From Umezawaea sp036375055 (GTDB lineage Bacteria; Actinomycetota; Actinomycetes; Mycobacteriales; Pseudonocardiaceae), in contig NZ_DASUSQ010000178.1 in the NCBI RefSeq assembly GCF_036375055.1, forward strand, positions 1 to 64,000: a stretch of DNA of 64,000 nt. The letters are read 5' to 3'. This document shows, in pieces, positions 48,672 to 58,065 of the stretch. The translations under genes and the position numbers were made by a program. Each line of letters starts with the position of its first letter. Position 1 is the stretch's first letter. The notes below the pieces were generated by a model. That model saw nothing but the letters and a program-made list of their open reading frames with translations, did not search any database and was not told the origin of the DNA.

Positions 48672-49554
48672 GCAGGAACGCCGCGATGTCGGTGACCCTG
48701 GCCCGCGCGGCGGGCGCGGAGGTCTCCACCGGCTGACCGGTGAGGACGACGACCACGTACCGGCTGCCCGGCCCGACGAGGCCGGTGGAGTGCGTGGTCC
48801 GGTGATCGGTGCAGCACGACCAGCCCTGCTTGGCGGCCCGGTGCCGGTCGCCCGCCGCCGCCGGGACGCCGAAGCGCTGGTCGAAGCCGTCCGAGCCGAA
48901 GTCGGTCATCCCGCCGAGCCCGTCGAGCACCGCGGAGCCGTTGGGGTCCTCGAACAGGTACTGGTAGAGCAGCACCAGGTCCGCCGCGGTGGTCGGGGTG
49001 TCGCCCCAGCGGTTGGAGTCCTTCGGCGGGAGCGTGTCCACCAGGCCGATCCGCTCGGCCCACGTGGCCACGAGCCGTGCGCCGCCGCCCGCCGACCACA
49101 TCCGGCTCGCCTCCTCGTCGTCGCTGGTCGCGAGCATCTCGGCGACGGTCGCCTCCCGTTCCCCCTGGTTCTCCAGGGCGTCGAGCGCGATGAGGATCTT
49201 GACCAGCGACGCGGAGTCGAACCGCTGGTCCGGGTTGTGCGCGTACAGGTCCTCGCCGGTCTGCCGGTCGCGCACGACCACGCCGAGGTCGATGCCCTCG
49301 GCCAGTTCGGCGAGCCCGTCGAGCTCGCGCGGGCCGGGGTCCAGCGCCGGTGGGGGGTCGGGCACGGGCTCGGGGATCGCAGGGGGCGGCTCCGCGACGG
49401 TCGGCGGTGACGAGTAGGCCGTGGCCGCCGGGGTCACCGTGAGCACCGGCACCTCCCGCCCCGTCCGCTCGGTGCCGAGGAACGCCAACGTCATCGTCAT
49501 CGCCGCGACGGCGCCGAACACCACGGCGCCGAGCCACCACCGGTTTCCGCCCAT
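48658..49554 (-). CDS. beta-lactamase-fold serine hydrolase, membrane-anchored
   Basis: 298 residues from ATG 49554. One N-terminal membrane helix (about 7-27), a Pro-rich spacer (50-75), then a class A beta-lactamase-like domain with SxxK as Ser116-Leu-Val-Lys119, SDDEEAS in the SDN-loop position, and KQG in place of KTG. These changes suggest a penicillin-binding or carboxypeptidase-like protein rather than an efficient beta-lactamase. Its 3' end overlaps rsmI by 14 bp on the opposite strand. No clear ribosome site. Confidence 0.78.
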   Translation of the reverse strand: MGGNRWWLGAVVFGAVAAMTMTLAFLGTERTGREVPVLTVTPAATAYSSPPTVAEPPPAIPEPVPDPPPALDPGPRELDGLAELAEGIDLGVVVRDRQTGEDLYAHNPDQRFDSASLVKILIALDALENQGEREATVAEMLATSDDEEASRMWSAGGGARLVATWAERIGLVDTLPPKDSNRWGDTPTTAADLVLLYQYLFEDPNGSAVLDGLGGMTDFGSDGFDQRFGVPAAAGDRHRAAKQGWSCCTDHRTTHSTGLVGPGSRYVVVVLTGQPVETSAPAARARVTDIAAFLLSGL

Positions 49555-49709
49555 GTCCAGGTCGATGGGTGCGACGGCCTGCGAAGTTGAGCGTTGTCCG
49601 GTGCAACTTTTCACGCGGTCAGGGCGTAGCGACCGGGGTTATGTGAGGTAAATCACGCTTGAGGAGACCTCGTCGGCCGACCGATGCACGGGCTGTCGGT
49701 GGTCATCCG

Positions 49710-49715
49710 TAGGCT
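49710..49715 (+). promoter_or_regulatory. leaderless -10 element of metG
   Basis: TAGGCT, 7 nt before ATG 49723; no ribosome site. Confidence 0.55.
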
Positions 49716-49722
49716 TACCCGC

Positions 49723-51516
49723 ATGAGTGCCCCCGTGTTGACGGCGGTGGCCTGGCCATACGCCAACGGCCCCCGCCACATCGGCCACGTTTCCGGTTTC
49801 GGTGTCCCCTCCGACGTGTTCTCCCGCTACATGCGAATGTCGGGCAACCGGGTGCTCATGGTCAGCGGCACCGACGAGCACGGCACACCGATCTCGGTGC
49901 AGGCCGACCAGGAGGGCCTGACCACCCGCGAGCTGGCCGACAAGTACAACCGCGTGATCGCCGAGGACCTCCAGGGCCTCGGCCTCTCCTACGACCTGTT
50001 CACCCGCACCACCACCGGCAACCACTACAGGGTGGTGCAGGAGCTGTTCCTCGGCATGTGGCGCAACGGCTACATCGTCCCGAAGACGCAGATGGGCGCG
50101 ATCAGCCCGTCCACCGGCCGGACGCTGCCCGACCGCTACATCGAGGGCACCTGCCCGATCTGCGGGTACGACGGCGCGCGCGGCGACCAGTGCGACAACT
50201 GCGGCAACCAGCTCGACCCCGCCGACCTGAAGAACCCGCGGTCGCGGATCAACGGCGAGGTCCCGAAGTTCATCGAGACCGAGCACCTGTTCCTCGACCT
50301 GCCCGCGTTCTCCGAGTCGCTCGGCACGTACCTCCAGAGCCGCGCGGACTGGCGGCCGAACGTCCTCAAGTTCAGCCAGAACCTGCTCGGCGACCTGCGT
50401 CCGCGCGCGATCACCCGCGACCTCGACTGGGGCATCCCGGTGCCGCTGGACGGCTGGCGCGACCAGCCGATGAAGCGGTTCTACGTGTGGTTCGACGCGG
50501 TGATCGGCTACCTGTCGGCCAGCGTCGAGTGGGCGCGGCGCAGCGGGAACGACGACGCCTGGAAGGAGTTCTGGACCGACCCCTCGGCACAGGGCTACTA
50601 CTTCATGGGCAAGGACAACATCGTCTTCCACTCGCTGATCTGGCCGTCGCTGCTGATGGGGCAGAACGGCGCGGGCGACAAGGGCGGTCAGGCCGGCTCC
50701 TTCGGGAACCTGAACCTGCCGACCGAGGTCGTCTCCAGCGAGTTCCTCACGATGAGCGGCTCCAAGTTCTCCACCTCCCGCGGCACCGTGATCTACGTGC
50801 GCGACTTCCTCCGCGACTTCGGTCCGGACGCGCTGCGCTACTTCATCTCGGTGGCGGGTCCCGAGAACCAGGACACCGACTTCACCTGGGACGAGTTCGT
50901 CCGGCGCACCAACTTCGAGCTGGCCAACGAGTGGGGCAACCTGGTCAACCGGTCCGTCTCGATGGCGCACAAGAACGTCGGCGCCATCCCGCGCCCGTCG
51001 GCCCCGACGGCGGCGGACGAGGAGCTGAAGGCGCTCTCGCGCGCGGCGTTCGAGACGGTCGGCGCGAACCTGCGCCGCTCCCGGTTCAAGCTCGCCTCCA
51101 GCGAGGCCATGCGGGTCGTCACGGCCGCGAACCGGTACCTGTCCGAGCAGGAGCCGTGGAAGGTCAAGGACGACCCGGACCGCCGCGACACGATCCTGCA
51201 CACCGCGCTCCAGGTCGTGCAGGACGCGAACACGCTGCTCACACCGTTCCTGCCGCACTCGGCGCAGAAGGTGCACGAGGCGCTGGGCGGCACGGGCGTG
51301 TGGGCCGCGCAGCCGCAGGTGGTCGAGGTCACCGACCTGGACGAGACGGACCGCAAGTACCCGATCCTGACCGGTGACTACGCGGGTGAGCAGGCGACCT
51401 GGGGTTCGACGCCGATCGAGGTCGGCAGGCCGCTGGAGAAGCCCGCGCCGCTGTTCGCGAAGCTCGACCCCGAACTGGGCGAGACCGGGCCGGAGTGGGC
51501 TCCGATCGTCAAGTGA
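49723..51516 (+). CDS. metG: methionyl-tRNA synthetase
   Basis: 597 residues. The class I HIGH motif appears in NGPRHIGHVSG and the KMSKS equivalent as KFSTS (SGSKFSTSRG), the form common in actinobacterial MetRS. Zinc knuckle CPICGYDGARGDQCDNCG around residues 143-162, and the helical anticodon-binding domain ends the protein; no C-terminal tRNA-binding EMAP domain. It overlaps tatD by GTGA. Confidence 0.97.
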   Translation: MSAPVLTAVAWPYANGPRHIGHVSGFGVPSDVFSRYMRMSGNRVLMVSGTDEHGTPISVQADQEGLTTRELADKYNRVIAEDLQGLGLSYDLFTRTTTGNHYRVVQELFLGMWRNGYIVPKTQMGAISPSTGRTLPDRYIEGTCPICGYDGARGDQCDNCGNQLDPADLKNPRSRINGEVPKFIETEHLFLDLPAFSESLGTYLQSRADWRPNVLKFSQNLLGDLRPRAITRDLDWGIPVPLDGWRDQPMKRFYVWFDAVIGYLSASVEWARRSGNDDAWKEFWTDPSAQGYYFMGKDNIVFHSLIWPSLLMGQNGAGDKGGQAGSFGNLNLPTEVVSSEFLTMSGSKFSTSRGTVIYVRDFLRDFGPDALRYFISVAGPENQDTDFTWDEFVRRTNFELANEWGNLVNRSVSMAHKNVGAIPRPSAPTAADEELKALSRAAFETVGANLRRSRFKLASSEAMRVVTAANRYLSEQEPWKVKDDPDRRDTILHTALQVVQDANTLLTPFLPHSAQKVHEALGGTGVWAAQPQVVEVTDLDETDRKYPILTGDYAGEQATWGSTPIEVGRPLEKPAPLFAKLDPELGETGPEWAPIVK

Positions 51517-52352
51517 CGTCCAAGAGACACGGTGAGCGACCACCGGTTCCGGAGAAGCTCCCGGCGCCGGTGGTCGACTCGCACACGCACCTGGACGCGT
51601 GCGGCGCGCTGACCCGCGAGGCCGTGGTCGAGGTGCTCGACCGGGCCGAAGCGGCGGGGATCGACCGGGTCGTCACGGTCGCCGACGACCTGCCGTCCGC
51701 CCGGTGGGTCGCGGAAGCGTCCACCTGGGACCCGAGGGTGTTCGGCGCGGTCGCGCTGCACCCGACCCGCACGGCGTCCTTCGGCGACGCCGAGCGCGAC
51801 GAGCTGGCGAAGCTCGCCGAGCACCCGCGCGTGGTCGCGATCGGCGAGACCGGGCTCGACTACTACTGGGACTACTCGCCGCCCGCGGCCCAGCAAGCAG
51901 CTTTCCGTTGGCACATCGAGCTTTCCAAGCACACCGGCAAAGCTCTGATGATCCACGACCGGGACGCGCACGCTGACGTCCTGGCCACTTTGGACGCCGA
52001 GGGTGCTCCGTCCACTGTGGTCTTCCACTGCTTCTCCGGCGACCTCGACTTCGCGCGGTCCTGCGTGGAGCGCGGGTTCGTCCTCTCCTTCGCGGGGCCG
52101 GTGACGTTCAAGAACTCGGCGGCGCTGCGCGAGGTGGCGCGGTGGGTGCCGGAGGACCGGATCCTGGTCGAGACGGACGCTCCTTTCCTGACCCCCCACC
52201 CGTTCCGGGGACGCCCGAACGAGCCGTACGCCGCGAATTACACCCTTCGGGCAATCGCTACGCTCCGTGGTGTTGATCTGGCGGAGTTTGGAGTCGCTGT
52301 CACCCGGAATGCCGAGCGCGTGTTCGGCCTTCGTGACGTGGAGTGGTCGTAA
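51513..52352 (+). CDS. tatD: TatD-family metal-dependent DNase
   Basis: 279 residues from GTG 51513. VVDSHTHLDACG (two metal-ligand His), GETGLDYYWDYSPP (Glu ligand), MIHDRDAH, VVFHCFSG (His ligands) and VETDAPFLTPHP (Asp) give the complete TIM-barrel metal site. 3'-5' DNase involved in DNA repair. Translationally coupled to metG and upstream of rpfB. Confidence 0.95.
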   Translation: MTSKRHGERPPVPEKLPAPVVDSHTHLDACGALTREAVVEVLDRAEAAGIDRVVTVADDLPSARWVAEASTWDPRVFGAVALHPTRTASFGDAERDELAKLAEHPRVVAIGETGLDYYWDYSPPAAQQAAFRWHIELSKHTGKALMIHDRDAHADVLATLDAEGAPSTVVFHCFSGDLDFARSCVERGFVLSFAGPVTFKNSAALREVARWVPEDRILVETDAPFLTPHPFRGRPNEPYAANYTLRAIATLRGVDLAEFGVAVTRNAERVFGLRDVEWS

Positions 52353-52654
52353 TGCTCTCTACGACGAATGGAGCAGCCGTTTGCTCCGCCATTGGGGTGT
52401 CCCACATCACAACTCCGAACAGGGTGTTTGCGGAACTTCCCGACCTCCGTTACGGTCCCGTGACCGTGCCCCCGAACGGCGAAATCTGCCGAGGGGGAGC
52501 ACACCCGTTGTCGGGGCGGGTACCACTGCCAGAAGCGAGTAGTCGAGCGAACGCACGGGAGTTGCCGAGGAGCAGTCGAGTTTCTCCGCTGCACGTCAGG
52601 TAGCACCCATGGTGCGAGGAGCGCTGGCTCCCGCCTTCAGGAGGTATCGACCCT
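52353..52654 (+). promoter_or_regulatory. rpfB upstream region with structured leader
   Basis: This 302-bp gap holds a promoter-like TTGCGG (about 52429) and TACGGT (52453-52458), then ~190 nt that would be transcribed. It contains several small hairpins, for example GGAGCA/TGCTCC around 52370-52387, GCACC-CAT-GGTGC near 52606-52618, and GGAGC/GCTCC near 52617-52632. A structured 5' leader is likely; it does not match a riboswitch class well enough to name. Confidence 0.45.
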
Positions 52655-54151
52655 GTGATGGAACGCGGCAGACCCCGCGAGGACGGCTCGGTGTACTCGT
52701 TCAACGACGACACCGACTGGTTCACCCCGGTGACCGGCACCGCCACCGCGACGGGTGTCATGGAACCCCCGGCCCTCGTCGACCACCCGAGCTCCCCCGG
52801 CTTCACCGGGCTGGGCGTCACGCCGGCCGACGTGTACGAGGTCCTCGGCTCTGACGCCGACGAACTGCTCGCCACGGCCAACGTCGACGTCGACGAGCTG
52901 ATCCGGCTCATCAACGCCGAGACCACGCTCCTCCCGGCCATCGTCATCCCCGACGAGCTGCCCGAGGACGTCCTGGCGGCGAAGTTCGCCCCCGAGCAGC
53001 CCGACGGCCCGCCCCCGGCCCTCGTGGAGGCCGTGAGCACGTGGAAGCGCAAGTTCCTCAAGGCGACCGTGCTCGCGCTGCTGGTGACCATCACGGGCGG
53101 CGGCGCGACCGCCATCGCGATGGACAAGTCGATCACGGTCGACGTGGACGGCCAGGAGAAGACCGTCCGCACGTTCGACTCGACCGTCGGTGACATCCTC
53201 GCCGACGAGGGCATCGCGGTCGGCGAGCACGACGCGCTGAGCCCGTCGCCCAACGCCAAGGTCGGCGACGGCGGCAAGATCACCCTCGACCGCGGCCGAC
53301 TGGTGAAGGCGACCGTCGACGGCGAGCAGAAGGAGGGCTGGGTCCGCTCCGTCAGCGTCGGCGAGGCGCTCGACCAGCTCGGCATCAACGACGACGGCGC
53401 CTGGGTCTCCGACGACCGCGGCAAGGACGTGCCGCTCGGCGGCATGGCGCTCCAGGTCAAGAGCCTCAAGAACGTCACCGTCTACGACGGCGGCAACGAG
53501 CCGCGCCAGCTCAAGACGACCGCGCTGACGGTCGGCGAGCTGATGCAGGCCGAGAACATGACGCCGCTGGGCGCCGAGGACACCGTCGAGGGCGGAGCGG
53601 ACCTCAAGATCGCCAACGGCGCCGAGATCCACATCAGCCGCACCGGCGTCTCCGTCATCAACGTGACCGAGCCCATCAAGGCTCCCGTCGAGGAGATCCT
53701 CGACGCCGAGATGCCCAAGGGCGAGACCAAGGTCGAGCAGGAGGGCGTCGCGGGCGAGGAGATCAACTCCTACCGCGTCACGCTCAAGAACGGCCAGGAG
53801 GTCGGCCGGGAGAAGATCGGCTCCAAGGTCACCAAGGAAGCCGTCGCCAAGAAGGTCCGCAAGGGCACCAAGGCCGCTCCCAACCCCGTCATCTCCGACG
53901 GCAGCGACTGGGACCGGCTCGCGGGCTGCGAGGCCGGCGGCAACTGGGCCATCAACACCGGCAACGGCTACTACGGCGGCCTCCAGTTCAGCCCGTCCAC
54001 GTGGACGGCCAACGGCGGCGGCCAGTACGCCCCGATGGCCCACCAGGCGACCCGCGAGCAGCAGATCGCCGTCGCGACCAAGGTCCGCGACGCCGCGGGC
54101 GGCAAGTACACCGCGTGGCCCGGTTGCCGCGCCAAGTTGGGCTTGGCGTAA
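52655..54151 (+). CDS. rpfB: resuscitation-promoting factor RpfB-type muralytic enzyme
   Basis: 498 residues from GTG 52655 (AGGAGG 10 nt upstream). An unusually long ~130-residue acidic cytoplasmic N-terminus precedes a membrane anchor (about 133-155). Three DUF348 repeats (ITVDVDGQEKTVRTFDSTVG onward), a G5 domain (about 340-415) and the C-terminal Rpf lysozyme-like domain DWDRLAGCEAGGNW with the catalytic Glu after Cys, closing with TAWPGC, follow. It cleaves peptidoglycan to promote growth from dormancy. ksgA starts 10 bp later. Confidence 0.95.
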   Translation: MMERGRPREDGSVYSFNDDTDWFTPVTGTATATGVMEPPALVDHPSSPGFTGLGVTPADVYEVLGSDADELLATANVDVDELIRLINAETTLLPAIVIPDELPEDVLAAKFAPEQPDGPPPALVEAVSTWKRKFLKATVLALLVTITGGGATAIAMDKSITVDVDGQEKTVRTFDSTVGDILADEGIAVGEHDALSPSPNAKVGDGGKITLDRGRLVKATVDGEQKEGWVRSVSVGEALDQLGINDDGAWVSDDRGKDVPLGGMALQVKSLKNVTVYDGGNEPRQLKTTALTVGELMQAENMTPLGAEDTVEGGADLKIANGAEIHISRTGVSVINVTEPIKAPVEEILDAEMPKGETKVEQEGVAGEEINSYRVTLKNGQEVGREKIGSKVTKEAVAKKVRKGTKAAPNPVISDGSDWDRLAGCEAGGNWAINTGNGYYGGLQFSPSTWTANGGGQYAPMAHQATREQQIAVATKVRDAAGGKYTAWPGCRAKLGLA

Positions 54152-54161
54152 CAATTGCCGC

Positions 54162-55034
54162 GTGACTGAACAACCGTCGTCGACCGGGCCGGGGAGCATG
54201 CTCCTCGGCCCGGCCGACGTTCGGCGCCTAGCGGCCGAACTGGACATCCGCCCCACCAAGAAGCTCGGTCAGAACTTCGTGCACGACCCGAACACGGTTC
54301 GGCGCATCGTGACGGTGGCGGAGCTGACCCCGGACGACGTCGTGCTGGAGGTCGGTCCCGGCCTCGGCTCCCTGACGCTCGCGCTGCTGCCCGCGTGCCG
54401 CGCCCTCGTCGCCGTGGAGATCGACCCCGTCCTGGCCGCCAGGCTGCCGCGGACGGCGCTGGAACGGGCACCCGAGCTGGCCGACCGGCTCCACGTGGTG
54501 CTCGCCGACGCCATGCGCGTCCAGGCGGCCGACCTGCCGGTCGCCCCGACCGCGCTCGTCGCGAACCTGCCGTACAACGTGGCCGTGCCGGTCGTGCTGC
54601 ACCTGATGGCCGAGCTGCCGTCGTTGACCAAGGGGCTCGTGATGGTGCAGGCCGAGGTGGCCGACCGGATGGCCGCCGGGCCCGGCAGCAAGGTGTACGG
54701 GGTGCCGAGCGTGAAGCTCGCCTGGTACGCCGACGCCCGGCGCGCGGGGCCCGTGCCTCGGTCGGTGTTCTGGCCCGTGCCCAACGTGGACTCGGCGCTG
54801 GTGGCGTTCAAGCGTCGCCCGGAGTTGATGTCCACTGTGGACCGGCGGGCGCTGTTCACGTTGGTGGACGCGGCTTTCGCGCAGCGGCGGAAGACCATGC
54901 GGGCCGCGCTGTCCGGGTGGGCAGGGTCCGCTGTGGAGGCTGAGCGGCGGCTCGTCGCGGCCGGTGTGGACCCCGGTATCCGCGGGGAGCAGTTGAGCGT
55001 GGAGGACTTCGCCCGCATCGCCGCGACGGTGTGA
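54162..55034 (+). CDS. ksgA: 16S rRNA (adenine1518/1519-N6,N6)-dimethyltransferase
   Basis: 290 residues from GTG 54162. KKLGQNFVHDPNTVRRIV, VLEVGPGLGSLTLALL (SAM motif), LVANLPYNVAVPVVLHL (NLPY catalytic motif) and VFWPVPNVDSALVAFKRR are the KsgA/Dim1 hallmarks. Likely shares the rpfB transcript. Confidence 0.96.
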   Translation: MTEQPSSTGPGSMLLGPADVRRLAAELDIRPTKKLGQNFVHDPNTVRRIVTVAELTPDDVVLEVGPGLGSLTLALLPACRALVAVEIDPVLAARLPRTALERAPELADRLHVVLADAMRVQAADLPVAPTALVANLPYNVAVPVVLHLMAELPSLTKGLVMVQAEVADRMAAGPGSKVYGVPSVKLAWYADARRAGPVPRSVFWPVPNVDSALVAFKRRPELMSTVDRRALFTLVDAAFAQRRKTMRAALSGWAGSAVEAERRLVAAGVDPGIRGEQLSVEDFARIAATV

Positions 55035-55081
55035 CCGGCGGCCGGCTCGGGGTGCGCGGGGCGGGGGTGCTCCTGTCGTGA

Positions 55082-55124
55082 GGACCCCCCGACGCACACG
55101 CTACGGGAGGGGTCCGACATTTTT
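55082..55124 (+). terminator. terminator after ksgA
   Basis: GGACCCC (55082-55088) pairs with GGGGTCC (55109-55115), extended inward by CG pairs, followed by GACATTTTT. Starts 48 bp after the ksgA stop. Confidence 0.7.
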
Positions 55125-55129
55125 CGGGG

Positions 55130-55830
55130 GTCGGCTCGGGGCGGGTGGGGTCGGCGGCTGGGCGTTCGGGAGCCAGGGGTTCGGGGTGCTCGGGGTGTGG
55201 CGCGGGGGCTGGGGCGCGGGTGGTCGAGGGCTTGGTGGGCCGGTTCGCTCGGGCTGAGGTCGGTGGGGCTGCTGTTCGGGTGAGGTGGGGGCCGGTTTGT
55301 TCGCGGGGTTGGCTTGTTCGGGGTGGGGTCGGTGGGGCGGCTGCTCCGGTGAGGTGGTGCCGGTTTGTTCGGCGGGATCGGCGGGGGCTGGCTTGTTGGG
55401 CGTGAGGTCGGTGGGCTGGCTGTTCGGGTGAGGTGGTGCCGGTTTGTTCGGGCGGGGTCGGCGGGGGCCGGTTCGTTCGGCGTGAGGTCGGTGAGGTGGG
55501 TGCCGGTTTCCTCGGGTGGAGTCGGAGCCGGCCTGCTCGGGATGTGGTCTGTGTGGCGGCTGCTCGGGTGTGGTCCGTGGGAGCGGGGTGGCTCGGCGGT
55601 GGGGTCGGCTGGCTTGAGGCGAGGGCTGGCGGTGGCCCGGTGTTGCCGTCCGAGCCCTGGCGGTCGAGGAGTTGGTGTCTCGGCCAGGGGGTGGCGAAGG
55701 CCGGTCGTGCGTGGTGCGGTTCCAGGGTGTGGGTTGTCGTGAGCCGCGCTGGGGTTGTTCCGCGGCGTGGGCCGGTTGAGCGGGAATGGCCAGGGGTTGA
55801 GCGGTGTGGCTCACCCGATTCACCTGTTCG
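55130..55830. repeat. G/T-skewed imperfect tandem-repeat block
   Basis: About 700 bp without a recognisable gene. The plus strand is strongly G/T-rich. Two adjoining copies of a ~79-bp unit beginning GGTGAGGTGGTGCCGGTTTG start at 55348 and 55427, and diverged pieces (GTTCGGGTGAGG, GTGAGGTCGGTG) recur around 55275 and 55500. Both minus-strand frames translate to Pro/Thr/His-rich repeats, which simply reflects the base skew. Confidence 0.6.
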
Positions 55831-55848
55831 GACGTAAGGGGTCCGGTT

Positions 55849-55882
55849 GATCATCGGCCAGTAGGCCGATTGGCCGGTGATC
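55849..55882. other. hairpin upstream of the met leader
   Basis: GATCATCGGCC (55849-55859) pairs with GGCCGGTGATC (55872-55882) apart from one G-U wobble. It could end the G/T block or be an operator near the metNIQ promoter. Confidence 0.35.
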
Positions 55883-56004
55883 CGTGGGTTCGGTACCGGA
55901 TTCAGGCGTGGATGCTGGTCCAGAAGTGTGACTTCTCGAACGATCCCAGATTGTGGGCCTTTCGGGCTTGCGTTTGCGGCCTCGGGTCGGGTGTACTCGT
56001 GTTG

Positions 56005-56092
56005 CCATCCCGAGCGGCCGAGAGACCTGGCTCTTTGACGCCGCAGCAACCACCCGCTGGACGCGGGCAGGTGCTTCCGCCAGGCTCGATGG
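56005..56092 (+). ncRNA. SAM riboswitch (S-box, SAM-I/SAM-IV type) upstream of metNIQ
   Basis: The core GAGAGACCTGGCTC...GACGCCGCAGCAACC matches the conserved SAM-binding core (GAGGGACUGGCCC...GCAACC). P1 is formed by CCATC-(CC)-GAGC (56005-56015) and GCTCGATGG (56084-56092), and an internal CCCGC/GCGGG hairpin is at 56053-56066. The downstream operon imports methionine, the expected target. Confidence 0.75.
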
Positions 56093-56100
56093 AGGATTAC

Positions 56101-56178
56101 GTGCCCACGCAGGGAATGCTCACGCGGCGCCGGACGGTCGACCAGTGCCGCCGCACCAACACGGGCTGTCGACGCTAA
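56101..56178 (+). CDS. 25-residue leader ORF between riboswitch and metN
   Basis: GTG 56101 to TAA 56178, reading VPTQGMLTRRRTVDQ then CRRTNTGCRR. The ribosome site GGAGG (56091-56095) is 5 nt upstream and overlaps the last bases of riboswitch helix P1, so SAM binding could hide it. Basic and with two Cys near the end. Could be a regulatory leader peptide rather than a functional protein; codon bias cannot be judged at this length. Confidence 0.45.
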   Translation: MPTQGMLTRRRTVDQCRRTNTGCRR

Positions 56179-56227
56179 CTCGTACAGGCGCTTCTCCTTA
56201 CCCCCTAGCCTCTACCCGAATTCCTCG

Positions 56228-56258
56228 CCGTCCTCATCGGACGGTCCATTGAGGACGG
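56228..56258 (+). promoter_or_regulatory. mutually exclusive hairpins in the metN leader
   Basis: CCGTCC (56228-56233) can pair either with GGACGG (56239-56244) or, as CCGTCCTCA, with TGAGGACGG (56250-56258). The two folds exclude each other, as in attenuation or antitermination leaders. Confidence 0.4.
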
Positions 56259-56310
56259 CCGCCGCATGCCACAAGCACTGCGACGCCGCGCGTAGCCGTG
56301 GAGCGAAAAC

Positions 56311-57317
<1,007 letters not shown>

Positions 57318-57321
<4 letters not shown>

Positions 57322-58001
57322 GGTCTGCGACACCCTGGTCCACCGTGTTCGACATGCTCGTCGACGCAACCGGCGAGACGTTGTACATGGTGGGCGTCTC
57401 CACCCTGGTCGCGACCGTGCTCGGCATCCCGGTAGGGGTCTGGCTCCAGCTCACCGCTCCCGGTGGGCTGAAGCCCAGCCCTCTGCTGCACAGGGCTCTG
57501 GGCTTCATCACCGACCTCGGGCGCTCGATGCCGTTCGTGGTCCTGCTCATCGCGTTGACGGCGCTCACCCGGCTGGTGCTCGGCAGCTCGATCGGCACCA
57601 GCGCGGTGATCGTGCCGCTGTCGATCGGCGCCGTGCCGTTCGTCGGGAGGCTGGTGCAGAACATCCTGTCCGAGGTGCACGTCGCCGTGGTCGAGGCGGC
57701 CGTGACGACCGGGGCGGGCACGCTGCGGATCGTGCGCAGCGTGCTGCTCCGGGAATCGTTGCCCGCCTTGATCAACGCGATCGGCGTGACCGTGATCGCC
57801 GTGCTGGGCTACTCCGCCATGGCCGGGATCATCGGCGGCGGCGGGCTCGGCGACCTGGCGATCCGCGAGGGCTACCAGCGGTTCAACGACCGGGTCCTGT
57901 GGGCCACCGTCGCCTGGCTCGCCGTGGTGACCACGGTCATCCAGTTCGCCTTCACTCGCGCCGCCCGTTCCGCCGACCGGCGCAGGCACGCGTCCGTCTA
58001 G
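57318..58001 (+). CDS. metI: methionine ABC transporter permease
   Basis: 227 residues from GTG 57318. Five membrane helices; EAAVTTGAGTLRIVRSVLLR is the ABC-coupling loop, and MAGIIGGGGLGDLAIREGYQ is the highly conserved MetI signature. Forms the membrane channel with MetN and MetQ. Confidence 0.95.
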
Positions 58002-58065
58002 TCCGACTCCGGACACCCCCCGTTCGACCCACTCATCGGCCACCGCCGACGCACAAAGGAACCCC

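Noticed and set aside
52440..52620. Possible c-di-AMP (ydaO) riboswitch before rpfB
   Set aside because: The region is struct-rich and the gene is right, but the conserved 3' stretch of that riboswitch (GACAGCTAACCTCG-like) and the GGGTGAA element are not found.
55130..55830. CRISPR array in the tandem-repeat block
   Set aside because: Repeats are imperfect, adjoining without unique spacers, and there are no cas genes in the window.
54856..56049. Minus-strand Pro/Thr/Arg-rich open frames in the G/T block
   Set aside because: Two different frames are both open and both Pro-rich, there is no start with a ribosome site or -10 element, and one runs antisense into ksgA. Base skew explains them.
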